A DNA stretch of 64,000 nucleotides from Yamagishiella unicocca. Its lineage: Eukaryota > Chlorophyta > Chlorophyceae > Chlamydomonadales > Volvocaceae. Position numbers and translations under genes: made by a program. The stretch spans positions 186,001 to 250,000 of the forward strand of contig BDSL01000115.1 in the NCBI GenBank assembly GCA_003116995.1. The letters are read 5' to 3'. A model generated the notes under the pieces. The model was not told where the DNA came from, searched no databases, and saw only the letters and a program-made list of their open reading frames with translations. This document shows positions 24,641 to 35,552 of the stretch, piece after piece (position 1 is the first letter of the stretch; each line of letters begins with the position of its first letter).

Positions 24641-26095
24641 CAGGGCTTTGACCTGCAATATCACCAGCATAGATATCATGATCATAGGCACAAGTTGGAT
24701 GTCAATGGGACACATTATGCGGGCTTTGTGACATTGGCCTTTGCGGCAATGGGCTCTGCGCCAATGGCGCAAAATCTGGGATCGCTGAAATCACCGGTTG
24801 CACAGGCCTTTGACGTGCAATATCACCAGCACTGGACATCAAGTTGGACATCAATGCGACTCATTATGCGGCCTTTGCGCCAATGGCCTTTGCGCCAATG
24901 GCGCAAAACCTGGTGTTGAGCCCCCAGCCGCCCGGACGGCCCTGCAGCGCACCTCTGGAGCCACCTCTGCTTCCTTATCAGCTGGGGCCGCCCCCCCCTC
25001 CTCGTTCACCGGCTCAGCTTGTCCGCCCTGGTCGACCGCCCCTGTCCCACGCCGCTCCCGCTCCCAATCGCTCTGCTCATCAGGGCTCATCGCAATGGCC
25101 TTCTGGTGGCTTCTACCTCCATGACCAGGACGGATGAGCCCGCCACGAACGATGGGTCTAAAGTTGAGGACCGACCCTTGCGGCAACCCTAACATTGTCA
25201 TACCCTCTGATACCCTATGATAACGATGGTTCAGAGATTATGCCTCAAAGACACGGAAGCTGGTCAATCGTCGCGAGGCTGGCCTGCAATTGACAGGGCA
25301 ATTGGCAATTGAGCCAATTGTCCGGCAATTCACATTGCCAATCGCCAAATGCCTTCCCAAATGCTTCACTGGCTATTACTGAACTGAACAGAGTCAATTA
25401 TCGGACAGAGCTACTATAGGCAGTGTCACAGGTTCTTTGGACGCATCGGATATAGAGTCCTCAACTTTAGACCCATCGTTCGTGGCGGGCTCATCCGTCC
25501 TGGTCATGGAGGTAGAAGCCACCAGAAGGCCATTGCGATGAGCCCTGATGAGCAGAGCGATTGGGAGCGGGACAGGGGCGGTCGACCAAGGCGGACAAGC
25601 TGAGCCGGTGAACGAGGAGGCGGGGGCGGCCCCAGCTGATAAGGAAGCAGAGGTGGCTCCAGAGGTGCGCTGCAGGGCCGTCCGGCCGGCTGGGGGCTCA
25701 AGCGCTCAACACCAGGTTTTGCGCCATTGGCGCAAAGGCCATTGGCGCAAAGGCCGCATAATGAGTCGCATTGATGTCCAACTTGTACAGTGCTGGTGAT
25801 ATTGCACGTCAAAGGCCTGTGCAACCGGGGATTTCAGCGATCCCAGATTTTGCGCCATTGGCGCAGAGCCCAAACGCCATTGGCACAAAGCCCGCACAAT
25901 GTGTCCCATTGACGTCCAACTTGTGCCTATGATCATGATATCTATGCTGGTGATATTGCAGGTCAAAGCCCTGTGCGACCGGGGATTTTAGCGGCTTGTG
26001 GCGGAGATGGTCACCTCGGACCCGACTTCAACCCCACGGCAGTTGAGAAGCTCGCCGAGTACGGGCTAGAAAGTATTTCGGGCATAAACGAGTAT
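24522..26095. repeat. Large palindrome inside TE-A
   Basis: Arms of about 650 bp (24522-25170 and 25447-26095) are inverted copies around a 275-bp unrelated centre rich in CAATTG words. Each arm contains a fragment homologous to the coding exon at 37001-37315, plus an internal near-duplicate of GACCTGCAATATCACCAGC. Confidence 0.85.
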
Positions 26096-26830
26096 TCGGT
26101 GAGGCTTTGCTGGGCTTGGATTACTTGGGGAAGGATCAGTCGGCTGGTGGCTCCACTCCGCCCCCTGCCTTCAATCCGCTCTTGCACACGCCTTCCCCTG
26201 CTCCCCTTCGTTCCCCTTCGTCCGCGCAGGACTCAGGGCTCAGATCCTACCTCCTGTGCTACCCACAGAAGTTGAGGCCGGAAGCGACAAGCCCCCTGAC
26301 TTCAACTGCAATACCAACAACGAGCTATCGCTGCTTGTGTCCAAGGGGCGCGGGTACCGCAGCTTCGCGCACAAGAACTCTGTAATGGCGAACGTAAGGA
26401 CCCATTGCAAAAGGGACACTCACCAGCGTCAGCACGCTGTTGCCACTGCAGTCGCTCGCGCCCAGCCCTTTGGCTTCTACTCGGCTGTCCCGCCCCTGCC
26501 TGTGCGAGCCTGAATGGCAGGGCCACGCCTGGACTAAGCCCTCGTCGCGACAGCGGAGCGGCTGCCGCTTATTGGCAGCGCGCCGTCCTGGGGGAAAGCA
26601 GCGGACGGTGCAGTCAACTTCGGAATGGCGGCGCGTGCAGGCAGCATTGGCGGCGGGGCTTCGAGCGGCGGCAGCACGGGCGCTGTAACAGGCTTGCACT
26701 GAACGGCAGCTGCCGGGAGCGGCGGGGCACCTGCCTGAATGGGGCGGCCCCCGCGCCAACCCGGTCAGTCGGCTGGCACCCGTGTGCGGATGCAGCAGGC
26801 GGCGATGATGCCCATGGGTGCTGAGCCGCT
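25940..26830 (+). pseudogene. Relic of the unknown TE-B protein in TE-A
   Basis: This region contains broken matches to the exons of the gene at 29709-37315, in the opposite direction. They are a CDRG/VAEMVTSD block with a lost base, then VEAGSDKPPD, VSKGRGYRSFAHKNS and QQAAMMPMG. Order is kept but intervening exons are missing, so it is a deletion derivative and not a functional gene. Confidence 0.6.
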
Positions 26831-27059
26831 CCCGCTCCACATACATTGCAGACTATGCACGCTTATGGGCAGGATGAAGCAATTTTGTTGGGCCCTGCAA
26901 GAAGAGTTGTTGTTGGCTTTCAGTGTTTGGTTTACAAGTGGGCCAGGAGGGCCAGGGCCCTGCGTTTGACGAAAATTGCAAGCCTTGAGCCGTTGTGTGA
27001 GGGTCGCCAGGATTGCGTACTGAAGTTGGCCGCCGTTCCAATCCACGGGTCAATTATCC

Positions 27060-27590
27060 TTATTCGCTGGGCACGGTTTCCAGTACGCAGGTTGCCAATC
27101 CCAATACGCCGGGGGACGGTTTCCAATACGCAGGTTGCCATTCCCAATACGCCGGGGCGCGGTTTCCAATACGCAGGTTGCTAAATCCCAGTACGCCGGG
27201 GCGCGGTTCCCAGTACGCAGGTTGCTGATCCTAATACGCCGGGGCGCGGTTTCCAATACGCAGGTTGCTAATCCCAGTACGCCGGGGCGCGGTTTCCAAT
27301 ACGCAGGTTGCTAATCCCAATACGCCGGGGCGCGGTTTCCAATACGCAGGTTGCTAATCCCAATACGCCGGGGCGCGGTTTCCAATACGCAGGTTGCTAA
27401 TCCCAGTACGCCGGGGCGCGGTTTCCAGTACGCAGGTTGCTAATCCCAATACGCCGGGGCGCGGTTTCCAATACGCAGGTTGCTAATCCCAATACGCCGG
27501 GGCGCGGTTTCCAATACGCAGGTTGCTAATCCCAATACGCCGGGGCGCGGTTTCCAATACGCAGGTTGCTAATCCCAATACGCCACCGTG
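27060..27590. repeat. 43-bp array at the inner end of TE-A, about 12 copies
   Basis: Units contain CAATACGCCGGGGCGCGG and TCCAATACGCAGGTTGCTAA. This is the same 43-bp period as the outer array but a distinct sequence subtype. Confidence 0.9.
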
Positions 27591-27638
27591 ACCGACGCCT
27601 AAACTAATCCAGGGGGGATGCCCACCCTCTGGTTCGTT

Positions 27639-27673
27639 TTGGGCAAAGCCAAAACCTAACCTTGGTAAAACCT
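27639..27673. other. Host DNA between TE-A and TE-B
   Basis: Only 35 bp remain between the two target duplications (GTTCGTT ending 27638; AACGGAC starting 27674). With the inner ends of both elements it forms the centre of a long inverted repeat. Confidence 0.75.
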
Positions 27674-27721
27674 AACGGACCTGAGGGTGGGCATCCCCCC
27701 TGGATTAGTTTAGGCGTCGGT

Positions 27722-27865
27722 CACGGTGGCGTATTGGGATTAGCAAGCTGCGTATTGGAAACCGTGCCCCGGCGTATTGGGATTAGCAACCTGCGTATTG
27801 GAAACCGTGCCCCGGCGTATTAGGATTAGCAACCTGCGTATTGGAAACCGCGCCCCGGCGTATAA
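27722..27865. repeat. 43-bp array at the left end of TE-B, about 3 copies
   Basis: Inverted relative to the array at 27060-27590 (units contain GCGTATTGGGATTAGCAACC). The following sequence to about 28120 is the inverted, diverged counterpart of 26840-27050. Confidence 0.88.
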
Positions 27866-28424
27866 GGATCACTGATCCGTGGATTGGAACGGCGGCCGTT
27901 ACAACTGCAGCACGCAATCCTGGCCTCCCTCACACAACGGCCCAGGGCGTGCAATTTTCGTCAAACTCTCACACAGGGCCATGTCCCTCCTGGCCCACTT
28001 GTAAACCAAACACGGAAAGCAAAAAAGAACCCTTTTTGCAGGGCCCACCAAAATTGCTTCATCCTGTCCATAAGCGTGCGTAGTCTGCAATGTTGTGGAC
28101 AAGTCGGGGCCCAAAGTTAACCAGAGCACCCTGTGCCCCGTGAAAAGACGGACATTGCTGCCGGCCTACTTGTCAACCAAGCAGGGAAAGCCAAAAACTA
28201 CCCTTCTTGCAGGGCCCACCGACATGCTTCATCCTGCCTTCAAGCATGCAATGTCGTGGGCAAGTCGGGGCCCAACAGCTTACCCCCCCACACACACATC
28301 GGTTTTCCTTGCTTTCCATCGGTTTTCCTTGCTTTCCTTGCCTCTTTCAGTGTCAGGCGATGCGCCCGATGGCTCTACCTTTTAAGGTCTGGAGCCCACT
28401 GTAACGATTACAACAACACACATG

Positions 28425-29531
28425 TCAACCCCGGCGAGGCGGCAGCGCCCACGCATTGATCCCAGGTACACTGCCCGCACGGGAGAAGACATGGGAAAAC
28501 CTGGCCGAGGCGGGCCCCAGGTATACCACTATGCTCCCAGGCGGATTCTGCTTCCGCTCTCCCCACCGTAGGTCGCCTCCTTGCCCCTCCCTGGCATCCG
28601 ATCCCCCGCTTGCATGGGAAGACTGTACAAAAGCCAGACGCGCATGTAGGAAGCAGATGGGCCACTCGTACACGGCCTGAAACCACTTATATCCTACGCC
28701 GGCCTTCAGCAGCACCACGGCTTGCGAAACACCGCCCGCCCTGTACTCCTCTACACACCTTAAAAAGAACAACCCTTGTAGGCTGGCGCCATCCCTGGTG
28801 CCAAAGGGCGGATTGAGAAAGACGTTGCCAGACCACGCATTACGGATGTCCAGCCCGTCCGCCTCCGCGTCGTAAAAGATGCTTGCGCCCACACGCGTAT
28901 TGGCCTCCTGCGAACTGCATGGGTCAAGGTCAATTGCCCCCGGCCGAAGAACATCTCGCACCAGCTCCAGGACATGGCTGGGCGTGTACCAACTACGGGA
29001 GCTGTGGCTTACGAGGAACACAGGCCGCCCTGTTCGAAGTCGCTTAGGGACCTCCTCAAACACTCCTCCACTCACCCGCCCCTGTGACCCCTCCCCCTGG
29101 CCGTCAAGCCTAACAATGCACGCTTGCACCAGCGCCCCACTCAGTCTCGGCCCTCCTGCCAGGCTTGCCCTCCTGCCAGGCTTGCCCTCCTGCCAGGCTT
29201 GCCCTCCTGCCAGGCTTGCCCTCCTCGCGGCCCCCTGCCATGCCGCAACAGCTACACAGTCTTCAAGGCCTGCCAAGGGCCGCACTTGCCGCTCGTTGCT
29301 GGGCAGCCGTGTGCCCGGGGGCAGCTGCTGCATAAAACGGGCAGCAGCAGCCCACGCGCGGGCCTGGCGGTAACCGAATCCAAGGGATGGTGTTCCCTTC
29401 ACGTAATCGGCAAATGAGCCATAACCCATGCATGCATAAAGCCTGTCTTCGTCGACGTCCAACAATGCTGCACTTGCCTCGGCAAAGAAGCCGCACGCTG
29501 CCCTTGACACACGCGCCTCCGCGGCAGCTAG
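28425..29531 (-). CDS. Dam-type (phage-like) DNA N6-adenine methyltransferase in TE-B
   Basis: An open frame of about 368 codons from 29531 to a TGA at 28425. Using GTG at 29510 as residue 1, residues 1-85 resemble the helical region found in phage and plasmid proteins (YGSFADYV, then TRLPSNERQVRPLAGL). Residues 174-300 match the phage-type Dam family (PF05869 in Pfam): WYTPSHVLELV, then DLDPCSS, GLDIRNAW, the catalytic NPPF at 233-236 and AVVLLKAGVGYKWF. NPPF is the form of the DPPY motif used for adenine N6 methylation. Between the domains are three to four 17-bp repeats that shift the frame by two bases each but leave it open. No intron is needed. A stop lies just upstream of 29531 next to AG acceptors, so the frame may be the last exon of a longer gene. 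Cargo status is secure because it lies within the 7-bp duplications. Confidence 0.8.
   Translation of the reverse strand, partial: LAAAEARVSRAACGFFAEASAALLDVDEDRLYACMGYGSFADYVKGTPSLGFGYRQARAWAAAARFMQQLPPGTRLPSNERQVRPLAGLEDCVAVAAWQGAARRASLAGGQAWQEGKPGRRASLAGGPRLSGALVQACIVRLDGQGEGSQGRVSGGVFEEVPKRLRTGRPVFLVSHSSRSWYTPSHVLELVRDVLRPGAIDLDPCSSQEANTRVGASIFYDAEADGLDIRNAWSGNVFLNPPFGTRDGASLQGLFFLRCVEEYRAGGVSQAVVLLKAGVGYKWFQAVYEWPICFLHARLAFVQSSHASGGSDAREGQGGDLRWGERKQNPPGSIVVYLGPASARFSHVFSRAGSVPGINAWALPPRRG
29148..29222. repeat. 17-bp tandem repeats inside the methyltransferase frame
   Basis: About four copies of CTGCCAGGCTTGCCCTC. The translated stretch (SLAGGQAWQEGKPGRRASLA) is a linker. Because 17 is not a multiple of three, gain or loss of one copy would break the frame. 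Confidence 0.85.
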
Positions 29532-30860
29532 CTAGTAGTTGCAAGTCCTCTTGAAGCCCGCCGTGGGGCAGGCGCGAGAAATTACACACGCACACACATA
29601 GTTCTCGCTCAGCATTTATAAAACACATAGTTCTCGCTGCTTGGTTGGTATAAACCAAACATATACACATAGGTTTTAGCCTCACTCGGACATCACTACG
29701 TGCACGGCTTATAGACAAGAGCAGTTCCGATGGCACCACGTTCTGATCTTTGATCCCGGCTCCTGGGTGATGCGGGCAATCTTGGCCTCACAGCACCTAT
29801 TAACCACGTGCCCCATGGGGCACACCGGGCATTCGGCCCAGAACTTGCCCACCGCCAGGCCCTCCAGGGGAAGGGAGAACCCCTTGCTGTGTGCATCCAC
29901 CCAAGGCGCGCGCGTGCACGTCACTCGCAGGGCACCTGTCTTCCGAACCGGCCGCCTCGTCCCCGTCAGTGTCATCAGCGGGCGACTCCTCTAACTCCGT
30001 GTACCCGGCAGATGCCGACTCAACACCCACGGGCATCATTGCTGCCTGCTGCTTCCACACACGGGCGCCAGCTGGCTGACCGGGCGGGCGCGGGGGCCGC
30101 CCCATCCAGGCAGGCGCCCCGCCGCCCCTGGTAGCTGCGCTGCCACCCATCAGCGCCGCGACCAGCTTGGGTGTCTCTGCCGGGGCGCCTGTAGCGAGCA
30201 GCAGCAGCAACTGGGTCGCGCAGTCCACTGCATCATCGCGGCCGCCCGAGGACAGAAGGCGACTACCAGGGGTAGCTGCCGTTCGGTGCAAGCCTGCTAC
30301 GGCGCCCGTGGTGCCTCCGCCGCGCGGAGCCCCCGCCGCCAATGCTGCCTGCACGCGTCGCCGTTCCGAAGTTAACTGCACCGTCCGCTGGCTTTCCCCC
30401 AGGACGGCGCACTGCCAATAACCGGCAGCCGCTCCGCTGTCGCGATGAGGGCTTCGTCTAGGCGTGCGAGCCCGAACGGCAGGGGCGGGACACCCGAGTA
30501 GAAGCCGCAGGGCTGAGCGCGAGCGACTGCAGTGGCCACAGCGTGCTGACGCTGGTGACTGTCACCTTTGCAATGGGTCCTTATGTTGGCGAGCATGGAG
30601 TTTTTGTGAGCAAAGCTGCGGTACCCGCGCCCCTTGGACACAGGCAGCAGCTGCATGTCCAGCGGGAGGCTGCTTGCGCCCGCCGCCTGCTGTTCTCCAT
30701 CGTCGGTGCTGGCTCCGGTGCTGGACTGATCGGTACGGGCCGGGCTCGGCCGCTTCTGGGCCCGCCCGCTGTTCTCGCTGCCTGCCCCCGTCTCGCTATC
30801 AGACGCCTCACGGCTGGCACTGCGGTGCCCAGGTAGCCTGGCCGGCGGTGGGAGCACGGG

Positions 30861-31503
30861 ACGACGAGGACGGCGATCCGAAATATCGTGCTGCTCGCTG
30901 CGCTCCCCGACTCGGACTGAAAATTTCAAAAATGCAAAAATTCACACGTTCCGAGTCGCAAATCGGCCGACTAAGCTTTGAATCCCGCACTTGCATCTGA
31001 ATTTGCGACCGCGCCTGATTCCCAGTTGGTTATCTTGCCGACTATGGCCTCCCGGTTGGAAACGTTCGTGATGCGGACGCCAGCTGCAAAAATAATTCCC
31101 AAACAAATATTTGTAAACAGCTGCCCAAATAATAATCGCGTTCCGAGTCGACAGGTCTCGAGTGGAAGCAAAAATGAGGCTGGCAGGCGCGCGAGTGGGA
31201 ATGAGCAGTTGAGCGCGCACGCGTGTGGGAAGCTGCGGCAGGGCACGGTACAGCACCGCGGAGGCTGGCGGTTGGTGCGGCGCGCGAGTGAGAGTGCATA
31301 GTCACGCGCGTGCCGTTTGGGAAGCCGCGTGTGTGAGCTGCGTGTAAACTCAGAGACGCATGGCATGGGGCTGCCCCTGTTCCATAAGCTGCCTCTGGGC
31401 GCACACGGTTTCACACGGTTGACAGTTGGGCTCCAGCGCGGGTGGGACTCGCTGGAGTGCACGACAGGCGCTAGGGGGCACGCGCGGGCGGGGCGCAGGG
31501 GCT
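30861..31503 (+). repeat. TE-C left terminal inverted repeat
   Basis: The inverted twin of 35553-36189. A 107-codon frame within it (30978-31301) is repeated without change on the opposite strand of the other arm (35749-36072). It is not judged to be a gene. Confidence 0.9.
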
Positions 31504-32158
31504 CCCGCCCGGCCGTATGGGCGATGGATCCGGGGCGATGGAGTTGTAGCAATTGTGAGAGCACAGCACGTTGTACAGTTCGGGGGAGTTTGGAAAGGGG
31601 GCGATGGAAAATGTACAACAAAGGTCACACCTGAGCGCTGCTAATAAGCTGCGGGGGTAGTGGAAAATAGGAATTAAGTTGAAATAAAATTTGAAAACGT
31701 TGAGTTGCTCTGCAGAACTTCTTGGCAAAGCAGACGAAGTTGTCCGACAGAGGGCCCACGGAGCCCCTTATCTTTGGCGTTTGGCGCCCCAAGGTGCCAC
31801 GGCATAGTGAACGCGCCATTGCAGGCATAGTTAGATAATCATACATAGTATCTGGCGAAGACATATAGTCGTTGTTAAGTGATACAAGTCACCGCAAGTT
31901 CCATGATCTTGTGCTGCCACCGAACGCCCCCGAAACGCTGCAGATGAGCGACAGATGTCTATAGCACCTGAACTAGATGGCAGCAGTAGGGTAATTAAAC
32001 ATATCACCCACCTCCAAGGATATCATAAATCTAGCATTGAACCACGTGAGGCCTGACGGCTGCTCAATAACGCAAAGGGGACAAGAGGAGTTAGTGCATT
32101 ATCCGCAACCCAAAGCGTTTTCATTCAAACCTGCTCTTCTCGACGTTCCGTTTCCGGT

Positions 32159-32722
32159 ATGTGCAGCTTTTCGAAATCTTCTAACGAGCTCGCCCTGGGC
32201 CAGCAGCAGCGCGCCCTGGGACACCGCTCTGCGCTGCAGCAGCGGCGCTTCTTTGTGAGGACCCGCGTGGCGCAGCCGTCCACGAGCTCGGCGACGCCAA
32301 GTGCGGCCACTTTTGAGCTCCGCGAGGCTCTTCTTAAGGGCAACCATTTCAAGCAGCCCCAGGCGGAGACCTTGCTGAATGTCTTCCTTCCTGTGATGTC
32401 GTCCTTGCTCGCGACGTCCGTCAAAGTCTTCCCGACAATGACGGACGTCGCGAGCAAGGACGACATCACACGGCTTGAAGGCGCAATGACACGGCTTGAA
32501 CGCGCAAGCAAGGACGACATCACACGGCTTGAAGGCGCAATGACACGGCTTGAACGCGCAATGAACTCGCGCTTTGACCAGATTCAGCTGCTGGCTGTGC
32601 TGCTGGCGCTCGCGGCGGTCGTCATCCTGGGCCTTGTGGCTGGCGCGCTGATGCTTCTCCCCGTAAACCCCAGCAGCGCTTTTGGCATGGTGGTTTCCGC
32701 CTTCATCAAGAAGAACATTTAG
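32159..32722 (+). CDS. Small coiled-coil membrane protein carried by TE-C (DUF1640-like?)
   Basis: A 187-codon uninterrupted frame from an ATG. The N-terminus is Arg/Ser-rich with RRFFVRTRV, typical of a mitochondrial presequence. The middle (residues about 48-75, FELREALLKGNHFKQPQAET) recalls the DUF1640/CCDC90 family, in which a short helical domain precedes a coiled coil and a C-terminal membrane anchor. A heptad-like segment follows, with the unit ASKDDITRLEGAMTRLER duplicated in tandem. A hydrophobic helix lies at about 145-168 (LLAVLLALAAVVILGLVAG). It ends at a TAG at 32720. It sits between the TE-C inverted repeats and lacks introns, so it may be a captured host gene. The family link is from pattern memory only. 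Confidence 0.5.
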   Translation: MCSFSKSSNELALGQQQRALGHRSALQQRRFFVRTRVAQPSTSSATPSAATFELREALLKGNHFKQPQAETLLNVFLPVMSSLLATSVKVFPTMTDVASKDDITRLEGAMTRLERASKDDITRLEGAMTRLERAMNSRFDQIQLLAVLLALAAVVILGLVAGALMLLPVNPSSAFGMVVSAFIKKNI

Positions 32723-33239
32723 TGTCGGTGAGTGATGGACGGGCGGTTGCGCAGCGCAGGGCGGTTGAGGGCGGGGGCGGAGCGGGGTGCTGGGGCTGGC
32801 AGCATGTGTGAGGCTGCCGAGTTTCTAACCCGCTGCATATTTCCGCTCACCCCAGCTTGCAAGGCAGGCCCCTTCACGCCGGCGTTGCTCTCCCACTCAG
32901 CATCTGCACGCGTGGTGGCTGTGAAGGAACGAGCTGCAAACCGGCGGCAGCAGCCAGGCTTTGCACGGTCTCGCAGCACAGGGGCGGTTCCACAACATGG
33001 TGCGCTGCCACTGCTAGCGGTTCATGGACGGGGTTACGGAGGGGTGTGCCCTGGCGGTTTGATTTCGTGGGGGGCGGCAAGGATGATAGCTGAGGGCTGG
33101 ATGGGGCATGCCGCGCCCCATCGTATGCATGTTTTGCGGGACCCTGAGCAGCACTCATCGTGGTACTGTGGCTGTCGTGCTGGGCTCGCACTGCGTGTAT
33201 GGATAAGGCGGCGTGCAGTGCTTTAGCTCGCTGGCCGTG

Positions 33240-35552
33240 TATTTTTAATTGGCAGGCGGCAAAGACGGCGTAATCAGTAAACCCACGTCTTGCATTGCGG
33301 CATGTTCTGTGCTGGTTCAGGCGGCCATTGCTCATGTCAATATGTACGAATGTCGCACTGATGTACAACAACAATGCGAGGCAGAACTGTACAACAACGC
33401 GAAGTAGGACTGTACCTAGTAGATGCAGGGGTGCAACCAACCTGCTGTAGATATACCTACTGGACAACATATGTACTGGATGACAGGCAAACCTGGGCAA
33501 CAAGCGTGTGCAACGTGTGCTATGCACCCGCTGCTGTGTCCGTGCCTAATAGGGCGGTGGTAATATAGGATTGCGTGTGTACCTGTGAATGTCGAGCATA
33601 TGTAACCATGTGGAGCGTCACAATCATATAATTGTTTTTGGGGCTTGGCACGGTGCCAAGTTTGGTGCTGTGTGGGCGGGCCATGCGTACGGAAGCCTGT
33701 TTTGGCGCAGAGATAGAGCCCAGGACTCGTCTTTTGCCTCGTTAGCAGTCGGCCTAGACGGCCTACGCTGGAACGGCAGAGCTGGGCTGATTGCGGAGCT
33801 GGGGCTGACAGACCGGCTGGGAGACAGCGAACAGCCAAGGGCACTTACACTGCAGGACAGCTCAAACCGCAAGCGAGCGCGCGGCGCGCACCACGCGCGC
33901 CACCGCACAGCCACCGCCACACACCAGCGCGCGAGCGCAGCGCTAACAAAGCAGCGAACAACCGCCAGAACCAGGGCGGCAGCACCGACAAAACGAACAA
34001 CAGCAACAACGAGGCCACACAAACACCGCCCAGCAAGCGGACAACGGCCGCGCGAAGCCAACAATGCCGCGGCGGCACACCAGCAACACCAACCGCAACA
34101 CCCCCCATGCCGTGGCCTCGGCCAGGGTTCCCGCAACGAAAAGCAGCTCCAGGCTAACGCCACAGGGAAAAAGCACGGAACCCTGGCGAAGCACAAAATC
34201 CCCTGCGGCAGCCTGGAGCGCGCTAGCCCAAAACAACCCCAACCCAACGGCGGGGCAGCGGGCTGCACGGACCCCCTCGGGGGCCCACCCGACTGCCCCC
34301 TATGCCGCCGCAACTAACCAAACGCTCACACCAACACCAACACGCGCCACACGCCGCTCCAGAAAGCGCCGGCTCCCCGCCGCTGCGCGAGCAGGGCTCC
34401 AGGAAGAGGACGCCGAGAGCGACGCCTCAGCCGCGGCCGCAGTGGCCGCGGCTCTCCAGTGACACGGACCTGGGGCGGGGGCGAGCCGCGAGGCTCGCGG
34501 GCGGGAACAGGAGGGCTTGGTCAATAAAATGAACCGCTCGAAGCGGTGAGAGCTGCTCTACAGAGAGGCAGAATGCCGAACGGTAGAGAGCACCGAACAC
34601 TAGACTGCTCCGGCCGTCTTGTACGGCCTCCATGCCAACTAACTCCGGTTAGCCCGGCCTCGCTCCGCTTCACTCTGCTCTGCCTGACTAACCGATACGT
34701 TTGCGTATCGGACTCAGACTGAGCCGTGCTCAGCCATATAACCTGATGGGGAGTAGCCCAGCGACTGACCCAGCTTGCCACAGGCACGCGGCGTCCATGC
34801 CTGCCTCTCGCGGCTGTTAGAGATGCTAAAGTGCTGCGGGGTAGTGGGCTAGTGGTGAATGCCAGTAAGTGCTGGTGGTCTGAGGACGGCTGGGCTTGGG
34901 CTGGGTTGTGCTCCATGTTAGGTGTACGACCGTTGGGCTGTGGTGCGGTGCTGCCGGCCTGCCAAACATTCAATGTCTGGAATTTATTAACTCAGTAATA
35001 CCCACCTCAACTGGCTTTCGGCATGGCGTGGGTTGCCACGGCCTTTGCGACTGGATAGTGGGCCAACTGGGTACTGGCCTGCCAAAAATGCGCGTTACCA
35101 ACCTCCAAAGCCCTCCAGAGCCCTACCTCCAGAGCCCTCCAGAGCCCTTCAGAGCCCTTCAGAGACCTTCAGAGCCCTTCAGAGGCCTGTGCAGATCCCT
35201 CCAGAGGCTGAGCGGCTCTGAAACAGCCTGTGTCAGGAATGCCAGACCACCCTCAAAGCGGCAGGAAGCCGCTTTCTAGCTCTGGCTGCCTGCGAAGCAG
35301 CTGCAGGAGGACCTGAGCGCCGACGCTTATTGCGCGCTGCGCAAGGTGATGAATTGAACGAGCGCGGAGCGGCGTACCCCCAACGTCGGTTCACTGTCCC
35401 AATAAATTACGATAATGTTTACAGCTAATTATACGCTAGCAAGGTTGGAGGGGGGCCCCCGAATGGCCACTTTTCGGTTTCACTCCAGTTTTGGGCGAGT
35501 TTGCGCGAGTTTTACCCAAGTTTTGCGCGAGTTACCGCCGAGTTTCCTGCGA
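33240..35552. other. TE-C internal region without a clear gene
   Basis: No supported coding region. Around 33850-34320 the sequence is compositionally odd: GCAA/ACC-rich on the plus strand, coding for Arg/Ala/Thr/Gln-rich peptides in one frame. A hairpin (CCGATACG...CGTATCGG) lies near 34690-34713. Around 35105-35200 there are tandem CCCTTCAGAG/CCCTCCAGAG words. Confidence 0.5.

Larger units (their letters stand above)
21775..27631 (-). mobile_element. TE-A: defective DNA transposon with 7-bp target duplication
   Basis: The ends are CAGAGGGTGGGCAT at 21775 and its inverse ending at 27631. They are flanked by perfect direct copies of GTTCGTT (21768-21774 and 27632-27638). Inside each end lies an array of a 43-bp repeat. 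The left end also has CGGTCACAGCGGATAAGTCA, shared with the right end of TE-B. The right end has GGATTAGTTTAGGCG in inverse form, shared with the left end of TE-B. The element keeps only decayed pieces: a C-terminal transposon gene (22905-24640), a large palindrome and relics of the unknown protein of TE-B. Orientation is given relative to TE-B as plus. A 7-bp duplication fits the P superfamily or similar groups but does not prove it. Confidence 0.85.

Noticed and set aside
28425..29531. Bacterial or phage contamination as the source of the methyltransferase
   Set aside because: The gene lies within an element whose ends, arrays and target duplications are continuous with algal sequence, and related relics occur in TE-A.
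30978..31301. 107-codon open frame repeated in both TE-C arms
   Set aside because: Its conservation is explained by the inverted-repeat structure; codon content and domains give no support.
33589..34317. 242-codon open frame in TE-C
   Set aside because: Composition is driven by a repeat-like GCAA/ACC-rich stretch, there is no domain, and the opposite strand is open too.
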